From contig NZ_VIQM01000018.1 in NCBI RefSeq assembly GCF_008520265.1, positions 1 through 64,000 of the forward strand: 64,000 nt of DNA, read 5' to 3'. The DNA is from Sphingobacterium cavernae. GTDB lineage: Bacteria > Bacteroidota > Bacteroidia > Sphingobacteriales > Sphingobacteriaceae. Made by a program: the position numbers and the translations under genes. Position 1 is the stretch's first letter. Every line of letters begins with the position of its first letter. The notes beneath the pieces were generated by a model. That model ran no database searches. It saw only the letters and a program-made list of their open reading frames with translations, and was not told the DNA's origin. Below, one piece after another: positions 38,401 to 45,663 of this stretch.

Positions 38401-38916
38401 GCGGACTATAAAGGTTTTGATATGTCTGTGTTTTTACAAGGTGTCGGACAACGAGAAATTTGGGGTGCTGGCCAATTGGCAATTCCTGGTTTCCATGTAA
38501 AGGATGGTGCTATGCCACAAACATTTGCTGGTGATTTTTGGAAAAAAGATCGTACAGATGCATTTTATCCACGTGCTTGGAACTTGAATGGTGAGGCTAG
38601 TGGTCAAACTATGGTGCCACAATCACGATACCTATTAGATATGTCTTATTTTAAAATTAAGAATATCACTTTTGGTTATGGATTGCAAGGAGATGTATTA
38701 CGTAAAGCAAAATTAAAAAATGCACGTATTTACGTGTCATTAGAAAACTTCTTTGTTTTTGATAATTTAAGAGGATTACCGATCGACCCAGAAGCGGTGT
38801 CGGGAACTGGAGGACCGTTGACCGAAGGTACTACTACAAATTACAATTTAGGTAGAACAGGTTCTGGAACACCGACTTTCAAATCTGCTTCTTTAGGTAT
38901 TCAAATTGGTTTTTAA
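35443..38916 (+). CDS. SusC/RagA family transporter of the namZ cluster
   Basis: A 1157-residue SusC-type transporter. The N-terminus is either the ATG at 35443 or that at 35452; both leave a signal peptide ending SAHAN. A spacer of about 25 residues precedes the regulatory-like domain (VQGTVSDASGPLPGVTV), then come the SusC hallmark SLEEVVVVGYGTQKKEHLTGAVSS, the plug with NPLILVDNVEIP, and the barrel ending SLGIQIGF. There is no STN domain. It follows namZ by 90 bases without a terminator, so co-transcription is likely and its cargo is probably muropeptide glycan or disaccharide. Confidence 0.92.
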   Translation: MLYMRNTLLFSMALGLTLSAHANSAKVANNANLSAATSYLNNRLVQNSVQGTVSDASGPLPGVTVSVIGIPGSTSTNANGKFTINAPLGSTLRFSSIGYVSQDVKVTSNTVNITLLEEDNSLEEVVVVGYGTQKKEHLTGAVSSINVSEVMGSRPIPDAGRGMQGTIPGLSVTLPTGEVGSDPVMKIRGQIASIAGSSNPLILVDNVEIPSINLVNPNDIESISVLKDAASSSIYGAKAAFGVILITTKKGSKTDSHNVSYSNNLSLQSPMKPIDIAGIDGLEYTLEAHENQQQPGPAGGFWRVNRESLERIKEWQQKFGGVVGDYDPVLYGRDWYFDGVDKFGLRLYDPAKVMIKDNAFSHLHNLGLSGKSGNTNYNLGVGYLGQQGMMRPAQHDDFTRYNATLSLSTKVNDFLTLRGGAMYSDGTKRYPNSATGFGADPWLYLYRWSRLFPIAAQEHGTDVRDPYFDTKNAHTAYKTDRYTNLNLGTTIDIMKGWDLKADYAYSTENDSDRSSMPSFRGAWHWYAPVAWNENGSQVYVDENGIPTDNGGVPGYRFPVETYITKEQSNIYKRSLNSKRHTFNAFTTYGKTFNEDHDVKLMLGTNVVAYKWNDTWARRTNLINEENPQFNFATGIETNGANENWDSQVGFFGRANYVYKGKYLVEGNLRYDGTSKFPPHLKWRWYPSVSAGWVISNEGFMENISDVLSFAKIRGSWGNIGDQSVSNSLYVPTMAIGKNNWLNGSGQQFFQLGTPGAVSTAITWQDIEHSNIGADLRFFNKLGVTLEYFQRNTNNMIIPGESLPNTFGASAPQGNFGTLQTKGWEINLDFSHTFDNGLKLTANANLADAISKITKGADWNTPWENRLLSNAYSTGRTYGDIFGYVTDRLYQADDFVYDANGNHVVTTIIHEGATRQTNQLVGDNPIYQTQLQTGTASWGYISPGDVKFVDVNGDGYITNGKNTNGDAGDRVKIGNSTPRYEYGFRLGADYKGFDMSVFLQGVGQREIWGAGQLAIPGFHVKDGAMPQTFAGDFWKKDRTDAFYPRAWNLNGEASGQTMVPQSRYLLDMSYFKIKNITFGYGLQGDVLRKAKLKNARIYVSLENFFVFDNLRGLPIDPEAVSGTGGPLTEGTTTNYNLGRTGSGTPTFKSASLGIQIGF

Positions 38917-38935
38917 TTAGTTAACAAGGGAAATT

Positions 38936-40735
38936 ATGAAAATTAAATATAGCATAGCTCTTCTAACAGCTACCCTGATGTTTTCAAGTTGCGAGAAGTT
39001 CTTAGATAGGCCGCAACTAACATCTGCAAATGATGACAATGCGTGGACGACAGAAGAAAACGTACGTCTTTATGCAAATAAATATTATACTGATTTTTTT
39101 GAAGGATATGGTTCAGGATTTTCTTTAGGAAGCTCCTACTTATTATCCTTCAGCGATGATGTTGTAAGACAGGGTAACCAAGCTGAATTTACTTTAGCTG
39201 TACCTAATAGTGGAATTTGGTCATACACAAACATTCGCTCCATTAACATTATGTTGGATCGTGTTGAAACTCGCATGTCAACGATATTAACACCTGAGGC
39301 ATATAATCACTGGATTGGGATTGGAAGATTCTTCCGCGCAATGGCCTATTCTGATCTAGTCCTTGCGTATGGGGATGTTCCTTATTATGACAAACCTGTA
39401 AGTGATACTGATTTCGACGCATTATTCAAAAACCGTACTCCGAGAAATGAAGTAATGGATGCAGTTTATGAAGATTTAAAATTTGCTTTAGAAAATGTAC
39501 GTTTGAGCGATGGTGTACAATCTGTTAACCGTTATGTAGTAGCAGGTTTTATTTCTCGAATTGCTTTATCAGAAGGCTCGTGGCAAAAATATTATTATGA
39601 AAATGATGATCAAGCTAAAAAGTTCTTTGAACTAGCTCTTGAAGCTGGAGAACTAGTGATTTCTAGTTCTAAATATGATATAGTCACGGATTATAGATCC
39701 CAGTTTACTTCAGAGAATCTCAGTGGAAATAAGGATATGATTCTTTATAGAGAATATAATGAATCTATTAATGTAAAGCATGCATTATTATCTACCCATA
39801 ATTTAGCCGATAATGTGACATATGGACCATCATCGGACTTAATTAAGTCTTTTATTTGCGTGGATGGTTCTGTGTGGCAAAATTCATCTGAAACTAATGC
39901 TAATAATTTTGTAACATCACAATTATTCAAAACAAGAGATTCTAGATTTGAAGCGGTGTTTCATGAAAAACCAACTGCAAGAAATAGAGGTTCATTCCTG
40001 TATATTACGAAGTTCCTTCCTCGTGATGTTGAAGCACGTGTAGCTGCAGGTGGTGCTGCGGGTACAGCGTTTACAGGTGCTAATAATACTACGGACGCCC
40101 CTGTATTAAGATATGCAGAAGTTTTACTAAATTGGATAGAAGCCAAAGCTGAATTATCAACTTTGGGTGCAGCCGCAGTGGATCAATCAGATATCGATCG
40201 TTCAATTAATAAAATTCGTAACAGACCATTAGCTGCTGAAGCTATACAAAAAGGAGTTAAGAAAACAGCACCTATGACTTTAGGTATGTTACCTTCTGAT
40301 CCAGAAAGAGACGTTACTATTTCTCCGCTTATGTGGGAGATTCGTAGAGAACGTCGTATGGAGATGACATTCGAGTTTAATCGCTTAGCAGATTTGAAAC
40401 GTTGGAAAAAACTAGATTATATGGATACCGATGCTAATCCTGATTTATTAGCAGGAGGTTGGGTTGATTTCCCAAATCAAATTCCTGGAGAAATTAAATC
40501 AGGTATTTCAGTAGTTAAGCTTAATGGACAAATCGAAGTTTTTAATCCAGACAATCCAGAAAGTGCAGCAAAAATGGTTGGATTCTACCGTTATAGTTTG
40601 AATCGTTCAAGACAACAATTCTTAGGCTTAGGTAATGTTAATCCATATTTATCGCCTATTGGAAGAAACCAAATAAATGAGTATCAGTCTCGTGGTTATG
40701 TATTATCACAAACAGAAGGGTGGGCTCAAAATTAA
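38936..40735 (+). CDS. SusD/RagB family lipoprotein of the namZ cluster
   Basis: A 599-residue surface lipoprotein with the lipobox in MFSSC followed by EKFLDRPQLTSANDDNAWTTEEN, the classic RagB/SusD opening. C-terminal signatures APVLRYAEVLLNWIEAKAEL and RRERRMEMTFEFNRLADLKRW are diagnostic. It lies 19 bases after susC. As the lid of that transporter, it would bind the glycan released by NamZ or the DigH-type enzymes. Confidence 0.93.
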   Translation: MKIKYSIALLTATLMFSSCEKFLDRPQLTSANDDNAWTTEENVRLYANKYYTDFFEGYGSGFSLGSSYLLSFSDDVVRQGNQAEFTLAVPNSGIWSYTNIRSINIMLDRVETRMSTILTPEAYNHWIGIGRFFRAMAYSDLVLAYGDVPYYDKPVSDTDFDALFKNRTPRNEVMDAVYEDLKFALENVRLSDGVQSVNRYVVAGFISRIALSEGSWQKYYYENDDQAKKFFELALEAGELVISSSKYDIVTDYRSQFTSENLSGNKDMILYREYNESINVKHALLSTHNLADNVTYGPSSDLIKSFICVDGSVWQNSSETNANNFVTSQLFKTRDSRFEAVFHEKPTARNRGSFLYITKFLPRDVEARVAAGGAAGTAFTGANNTTDAPVLRYAEVLLNWIEAKAELSTLGAAAVDQSDIDRSINKIRNRPLAAEAIQKGVKKTAPMTLGMLPSDPERDVTISPLMWEIRRERRMEMTFEFNRLADLKRWKKLDYMDTDANPDLLAGGWVDFPNQIPGEIKSGISVVKLNGQIEVFNPDNPESAAKMVGFYRYSLNRSRQQFLGLGNVNPYLSPIGRNQINEYQSRGYVLSQTEGWAQN

Positions 40736-40767
40736 TTTTGAATTCATTATATATTAATCATACATAT

Positions 40768-42204
40768 ATGAAAATTACAAAGCATACTATTGGTAGATTA
40801 TTGCTTGCCTTTATCAGCATAGCTTCATTTATATCATGTACGGAGGATTTCCCAGGAAATGTAGAATCAGATAAATATACAGATTTGAAATCTATACGTA
40901 TAGTAAATGCTGGTGCATCTGGTCAGGAAATTCTAGAAGGTCAAATTAATCAGAATACTAAATCAATTACATTTCCAAGGATCGATACTTTGTCCGATTT
41001 TGAAAATATCAAATTCGAAGCCATTACTTCTGAAGGCTCAAAACTTGAAAAAGAAATTTTTGAAATTCCTTATCAAAGCGGAGATACACAAAGGGAAATC
41101 ATTTTGAAAGTAACAAATTTACCTCGTTTTAAAGAATATAAGGCCATAATTCGATTTAAAGTACCCGTTTATGGCGCTAATTTAGATGCACCGTCATACT
41201 ATGACTATTCTTCTAATGCATTAGGAAATCCGATTTACCCTTCTTTAGCAACGGCTAATACGAGAGGTACAGGTTTTGATGGAAATCATGTTCTGATCAT
41301 AGAAAGAGGGGGTGCAGGTGTTCATTTATTAGAAGTTAATAAACTTAAAAATAATGTAATAGAACGTATCCCATTAAATATGGAAGGAGTTACTGGTGGT
41401 ACTTTAACTGTAAATATGGGGGCTCAAGCTCATGGTCACTCTTATGTTGCGAATCTTTCTGGCGCTCATGCATCTCCATTGAAATTATACCATTGGTCTG
41501 ATCCTTCAAAAGCTCCAGATGTTGTTGCAAATATCAACGTTGGTAGTTTAGCTGGTGCAGCTGTTCGTCACGGTGATACATTTTCCATCAACATTGATAA
41601 AAATGGTAATGGATATGCGTACTTTATGGCTTCTTCTCAGATAATTCGTTTGAAAATAACAAATTTTAAGGAAGGTTCTGAACCCACAGTTATTACTTCA
41701 CGAATTAATTATGAGCAGTGGGGACATTATTCTCAAATAGGAACAACTGAATCTTATATTATTTCAGGACACTCTCAGCCTTTCTCATTAGTGAATAATG
41801 GAGCATCTGCTTCTTATACTATGAAAGTAGAATCTTTACCGAAAAGTTTAACAGATATTAAAATATTTACATTTAATGGTACGAGATACTTATTAGGTAT
41901 TACTGTCCCTAGAGGTGCGCCTAATGGAACTTCAGCGACAATGTACCTTTATAATATTAATAGAGGTAGTAACATTGTTGATGCGCTGACTGCTTTAGAA
42001 CAAACGGCTATTGACGGGAAAGTGGCACCTCATATATTTTCATTCGAAGTAGGCACAACCGTAAATATTTCACCTGGAACTCAAGCTGGATATCATATTA
42101 TAAAAGATGCTTCAGGTAAAGATGAAAAGTTAATGCTATATGGAGCAACTTCTCAAGGAGGTTTCGCTATCATTGAGTTTGGTGTAGCTGTTGCTGAAGA
42201 TTAA
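40768..42204 (+). CDS. Accessory surface lipoprotein of the namZ cluster (DUF4623-like)
   Basis: A 478-residue lipoprotein from the ATG at 40768; a GTG-initiated extension of 16 codons overlaps susD and lacks a signal peptide. The lipobox is SFISC followed by TEDF. The N-terminal about 130 residues form an Ig-like domain (SIRIVNAGASGQEILEGQ), and the rest is a beta-propeller-like region with repeated blades (GNGYAYFMASSQIIRLKI). It resembles DUF4623 proteins of polysaccharide loci; this match is by pattern and uncertain. In the position after susD it probably binds glycan at the surface. Confidence 0.75.
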   Translation: MKITKHTIGRLLLAFISIASFISCTEDFPGNVESDKYTDLKSIRIVNAGASGQEILEGQINQNTKSITFPRIDTLSDFENIKFEAITSEGSKLEKEIFEIPYQSGDTQREIILKVTNLPRFKEYKAIIRFKVPVYGANLDAPSYYDYSSNALGNPIYPSLATANTRGTGFDGNHVLIIERGGAGVHLLEVNKLKNNVIERIPLNMEGVTGGTLTVNMGAQAHGHSYVANLSGAHASPLKLYHWSDPSKAPDVVANINVGSLAGAAVRHGDTFSINIDKNGNGYAYFMASSQIIRLKITNFKEGSEPTVITSRINYEQWGHYSQIGTTESYIISGHSQPFSLVNNGASASYTMKVESLPKSLTDIKIFTFNGTRYLLGITVPRGAPNGTSATMYLYNINRGSNIVDALTALEQTAIDGKVAPHIFSFEVGTTVNISPGTQAGYHIIKDASGKDEKLMLYGATSQGGFAIIEFGVAVAED

Positions 42205-42224
42205 TTTTTAAAGTAGACAATTAT

Positions 42225-42270
42225 AAAGGACATCTAAAACTTATCCCTAATAAGAATTAGATGTCCTTTC
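42225..42270 (+). terminator. Long hairpin after the surface lipoprotein gene
   Basis: AAAGGACATCTAA and TTAGATGTCCTTT form a perfect 13-base stem with a loop of 19 bases. The T tail is short, so it may act as a partial terminator or an mRNA-stabilising 3' end between the transporter genes and the downstream hydrolase genes. Confidence 0.65.
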
Positions 42271-42303
42271 ATTATTTTAACCGTTATAAATTTTACTTTC
42301 CAA

Positions 42304-43767
42304 ATGAAAATAATTTTAAATTATTTATTATTACTTTGTAGTGTAATATTATTATTTACTTCCTGTAGCAAGGAATCAGATGGTCCTAGTGTTTCTCCTC
42401 AGCCTACACCTGATCCCCCCTCCTCAGAATTAAAATTCCCACGTAAAGAAATGCGTGCTGCTTGGATGGCTACCGTTTGGGGAATAGATTGGCCTACTTC
42501 TAAAGAGATGGCTGTGCAGAAAAAGCAATATACTGATCTATTGGATAGATTAAAACAATTGAAGTTCAATACCGTTTTTGTACAGGTTCGCGGTATGGGC
42601 GATGCATTTTACAATTCTCCATATGAGCCATGGAGTGGTAATATCACAGGAACTCGCGGCAAGGACCCTGGATATGATGTGTTAAAATTTATGTTGGATG
42701 AAGCACATGCACGCGGCATTGAATTTCATGCATGGATAAATCCATATCGTATTGCTACACGTGCAGGCAGTAATACATCTTATCCTGCATTACATAGTTC
42801 TATTCAACAAAGTTGGGTAGTAGATCACGAAAAGATTCAGATTTACAATCCTGCTTTGCCAGAGGTAAGACAGCGTCTATCGGATATCGTGAAGGATCTT
42901 GTTACAAAATACGATGTTGATGGGTTACACATGGATGATTATTTTTATCCAGATCCTTCTAGCGCAGGTACCATGAAATCAGATGATGAAGACTTTAATA
43001 GATTAAAAGGTAATTTTACGGATAAAAATGCTTGGAGACGTGATAATGTCGATAAAGCTATTGAGTTAATATATAATACTATTAAAACACATAAGCCGTC
43101 AGTTGTATTTTCTATTTCTCCAGCAGCTAGTAGAAGCTATAATTATAATACCTTATATGCAGACTTACCTAAATGGACCCAAGCGGGATGGGTGGATATT
43201 TTAATCCCTCAATTATATCAAGAGATAGGTAATTCCTCTAATCCCTTCGAACGTAATTTAGCTGATTGGACGCAGTTTAGAGGTAAATCTAAAGTGGTTA
43301 TTGGTCACGGGTATTATAAGTTTGGAGCAACTGACGGTGGTGCAAAATTTCAAAATGTACAAGAGCTGGAGAATCAATTTAACCTGGTTAGAAATAACAG
43401 GTATACTGTAGGTTCTGCTATATATTCCTCCAGAGATATACTTGCGAATAGAATTGGAATCACAGACAAATTAGCTGAACTATACGCCAAAGATGTTTTG
43501 ATGCCTTTTGCAGGTCGCGAAGTAGCTACTGCTCCAGTTGTTCCAAGTAATCTAAAGTTAACAGGCAGCGAGTTGAACTGGGTTGGCTCAGGTAATAATA
43601 TTCGTTTTGCTGTTTATTATTTCAGTAGCCTTACTGCAGAGGGTGAGTTAGTTGGTGTTACTGCTGCTAATAAAATTAATGTTACTAAAAATGGTCATTA
43701 TGCTGTAACTGCATTGAACGAAGATCACGTAGAAAGTAAACCCTCAAATACAGTAGAGAAGAAATAA
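42304..43767 (+). CDS. DigH/YddW-type glycan hydrolase lipoprotein (GHL10 family), copy 2
   Basis: A 487-residue lipoprotein (lipobox LFTSC) with a short Pro-rich linker (SPQPTPDPPSS) and the COG1649 domain: PRKEMRAAWMATVWGIDWP, VFVQVRGMGDAFY, IEFHAWINPYRIAT, YDVDGLHMDDYFYPDP and DILIPQLYQEI. Compared with the copy at 19951, the linker is shorter and a beta-sandwich-like tail of about 85 residues is kept. The E. coli homologue acts on denuded peptidoglycan strands. Placement between NamZ/SusCD and MurQ fits an endo-acting step that supplies fragments for NamZ. Confidence 0.88.
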   Translation: MKIILNYLLLLCSVILLFTSCSKESDGPSVSPQPTPDPPSSELKFPRKEMRAAWMATVWGIDWPTSKEMAVQKKQYTDLLDRLKQLKFNTVFVQVRGMGDAFYNSPYEPWSGNITGTRGKDPGYDVLKFMLDEAHARGIEFHAWINPYRIATRAGSNTSYPALHSSIQQSWVVDHEKIQIYNPALPEVRQRLSDIVKDLVTKYDVDGLHMDDYFYPDPSSAGTMKSDDEDFNRLKGNFTDKNAWRRDNVDKAIELIYNTIKTHKPSVVFSISPAASRSYNYNTLYADLPKWTQAGWVDILIPQLYQEIGNSSNPFERNLADWTQFRGKSKVVIGHGYYKFGATDGGAKFQNVQELENQFNLVRNNRYTVGSAIYSSRDILANRIGITDKLAELYAKDVLMPFAGREVATAPVVPSNLKLTGSELNWVGSGNNIRFAVYYFSSLTAEGELVGVTAANKINVTKNGHYAVTALNEDHVESKPSNTVEKK

Positions 43768-43782
43768 ATAATAAATACCAAT

Positions 43783-43806
43783 AAGGGTATCTTTAGATGC
43801 CCTTTA
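43783..43806 (+). terminator. Short hairpin after the second DigH-type gene
   Basis: AAGGGTATC and GATGCCCTT pair with one T-G wobble around a TTTA loop. The T tail is weak, so read-through into the next gene is likely. Confidence 0.55.
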
Positions 43807-43815
43807 ATTATACTT

Positions 43816-45648
43816 ATGAAAAAAATATTTTTAGCACTCACTTTCAGTTTATGTCTTTCGGCAGTATTAGCTCAGTCCGCATTTAAATTTGCACAAATCA
43901 CAGATACGCACATCGGAGGTCATTCTGGTGAAGAGGATTTGCGTCGAACGGTAGAAGATCTTAATAGTCAGACTGATATTGACTTTGTAATACTTTCAGG
44001 CGATGTCACTGAATTTGGTTCGGATGAGGAGTTGAAATTAGCCAAAAGGATATTGGATGGACTTAAATTGCCCCTGTATATCGTGCCAGGAAATCATGAT
44101 AGCAATTGGTCAGAAAGTGGTGCGAATTCTTTTCGTAAAGTATTTGGTGGAGAAACTTTCTTTTTTGAACATAAAGGTTTTCAGTTTTTAGGTACAACCT
44201 CTGGACCTAATATGCGCATGAGTCCAGGTCAGATTCCACGTGAAAATTTAGTGTGGATAGACAGTATTTTTAAGGCACATCCAAATAAAGAGATACCTAT
44301 GATTTCAATTAATCATTATCCATTAGATTCTTCGCTAAACAATTGGTACGAATTGGTGGATCGTTTGCAAACAAGAAATATTCAATTTGCATTATGCGGT
44401 CATGGACATAGTAACAAGCTGTACGATTGGGATGGAATTCCGGGCGTGATGAGTCGTTCAAATCTTCGTGCTAAAGCAGAAGTAGGTGGTTATAATATCA
44501 TTACGCTGACGAAGGATTCTGTTTTCTTTCAAGAACGAAATCCATCAGTTTCTACACAAAACGCTTGGTTGAAGTTTCCATTAAAAAAACTAACATTCGA
44601 CGGCAACTACAAACGTCCTGATTTCTCCGTGAATGCAACGACTAAAGCAAAAGTAGCTTGGGAATATATTAATGATGGTGATTTGGGGGCTGGATTTAGT
44701 TCCGATGGCAAATTAGCCTTCACAGCCAATACCATTGGAGAATTATACGCATTGGATATCAAAACAGGACTAAGAAAATGGGTATTTCAAACTGGTGGTA
44801 AAATTTATTCTACTCCCGCAGTAGCAAATGGTATTGTCATGGTTGGATCTTCGGATAATTTTATCTACGCTGTAAATAGTAAAACAGGGAAAGAAATTTG
44901 GAAAGTACAAGCTGATCATGCGGTATTAGGATCACCGAATATTTACAAAGGAAAAGTTTATATCGGGGCTTCGGATGGTATTTTCAGATGTATTGATTTG
45001 AAATCTGGTAAAGTCGTGTGGACATACGATCAGGTCAAAAACTATGTGTCTACATTACCTACCATTGCAGATGGAAAAGTGATATTTGGTTCTTGGGGTA
45101 ATGGGTTTTATGCGTTGGATGTCAATACAGGTAGGTTGGTCTGGGAATGGAATAATGGTCATACCAACAGAATGTTTTCGGCAGCAGCTTGTTATCCAGT
45201 GGTCGCTAATAATCGTGTGTTTATCGTTGCACCAGATCGTTTTATGTCAGCATTAGATCTCAAAACAGGTAAAGTAATTTGGAGAGAAAAGAAGGATGAA
45301 TACCGTGTTCGCGAATCAATGGGTCTATCCTTTGATGAAAAATACGTATACGCAAAGACTATGGATGGTGAATTAATAGGAATTCCAGTGACTGCTAATC
45401 ATATGGATGTGAGCTGGAAATCAAAGCTAAAATTACCATATGAGTTAACACCTTCGGCTATTTATAGCAATAAGGATTTGGTTGTGGTACCGAATAATTC
45501 TGGATTAGTATCTGCAGTACATCCGAAATCTGGTGAAGTGCTTTGGCAATATAAAATTACCAATGGCATGGTGAATCCGACTCTGGTAACCAAAAAATAT
45601 ATAATTGCAAGTACAATGGACGGTAAGATCGTCAAACTAACTTACTAG
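43816..45648 (+). CDS. Secreted metallophosphoesterase fused to a PQQ-type beta-propeller
   Basis: A 610-residue secreted protein (signal peptide ending LAQ). The first about 260 residues are a calcineurin-like phosphoesterase with the full metal set: TDTHIGG, LSGDVTE, VPGNHDSNW, NHYP and CGHGHSN. The rest is a propeller of PQQ/quinoprotein type repeats (LYALDIKTGLRKWVFQTGG, IYAVNSKTGKEIWKVQ, FRCIDLKSGKVVWTY and similar), probably for substrate or surface binding rather than PQQ. It may remove phosphate from cell-wall material. It precedes the GH9 gene by 15 bases. Confidence 0.88.
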   Translation: MKKIFLALTFSLCLSAVLAQSAFKFAQITDTHIGGHSGEEDLRRTVEDLNSQTDIDFVILSGDVTEFGSDEELKLAKRILDGLKLPLYIVPGNHDSNWSESGANSFRKVFGGETFFFEHKGFQFLGTTSGPNMRMSPGQIPRENLVWIDSIFKAHPNKEIPMISINHYPLDSSLNNWYELVDRLQTRNIQFALCGHGHSNKLYDWDGIPGVMSRSNLRAKAEVGGYNIITLTKDSVFFQERNPSVSTQNAWLKFPLKKLTFDGNYKRPDFSVNATTKAKVAWEYINDGDLGAGFSSDGKLAFTANTIGELYALDIKTGLRKWVFQTGGKIYSTPAVANGIVMVGSSDNFIYAVNSKTGKEIWKVQADHAVLGSPNIYKGKVYIGASDGIFRCIDLKSGKVVWTYDQVKNYVSTLPTIADGKVIFGSWGNGFYALDVNTGRLVWEWNNGHTNRMFSAAACYPVVANNRVFIVAPDRFMSALDLKTGKVIWREKKDEYRVRESMGLSFDEKYVYAKTMDGELIGIPVTANHMDVSWKSKLKLPYELTPSAIYSNKDLVVVPNNSGLVSAVHPKSGEVLWQYKITNGMVNPTLVTKKYIIASTMDGKIVKLTY

Positions 45649-45663
45649 TTATAGTAACCAGTC

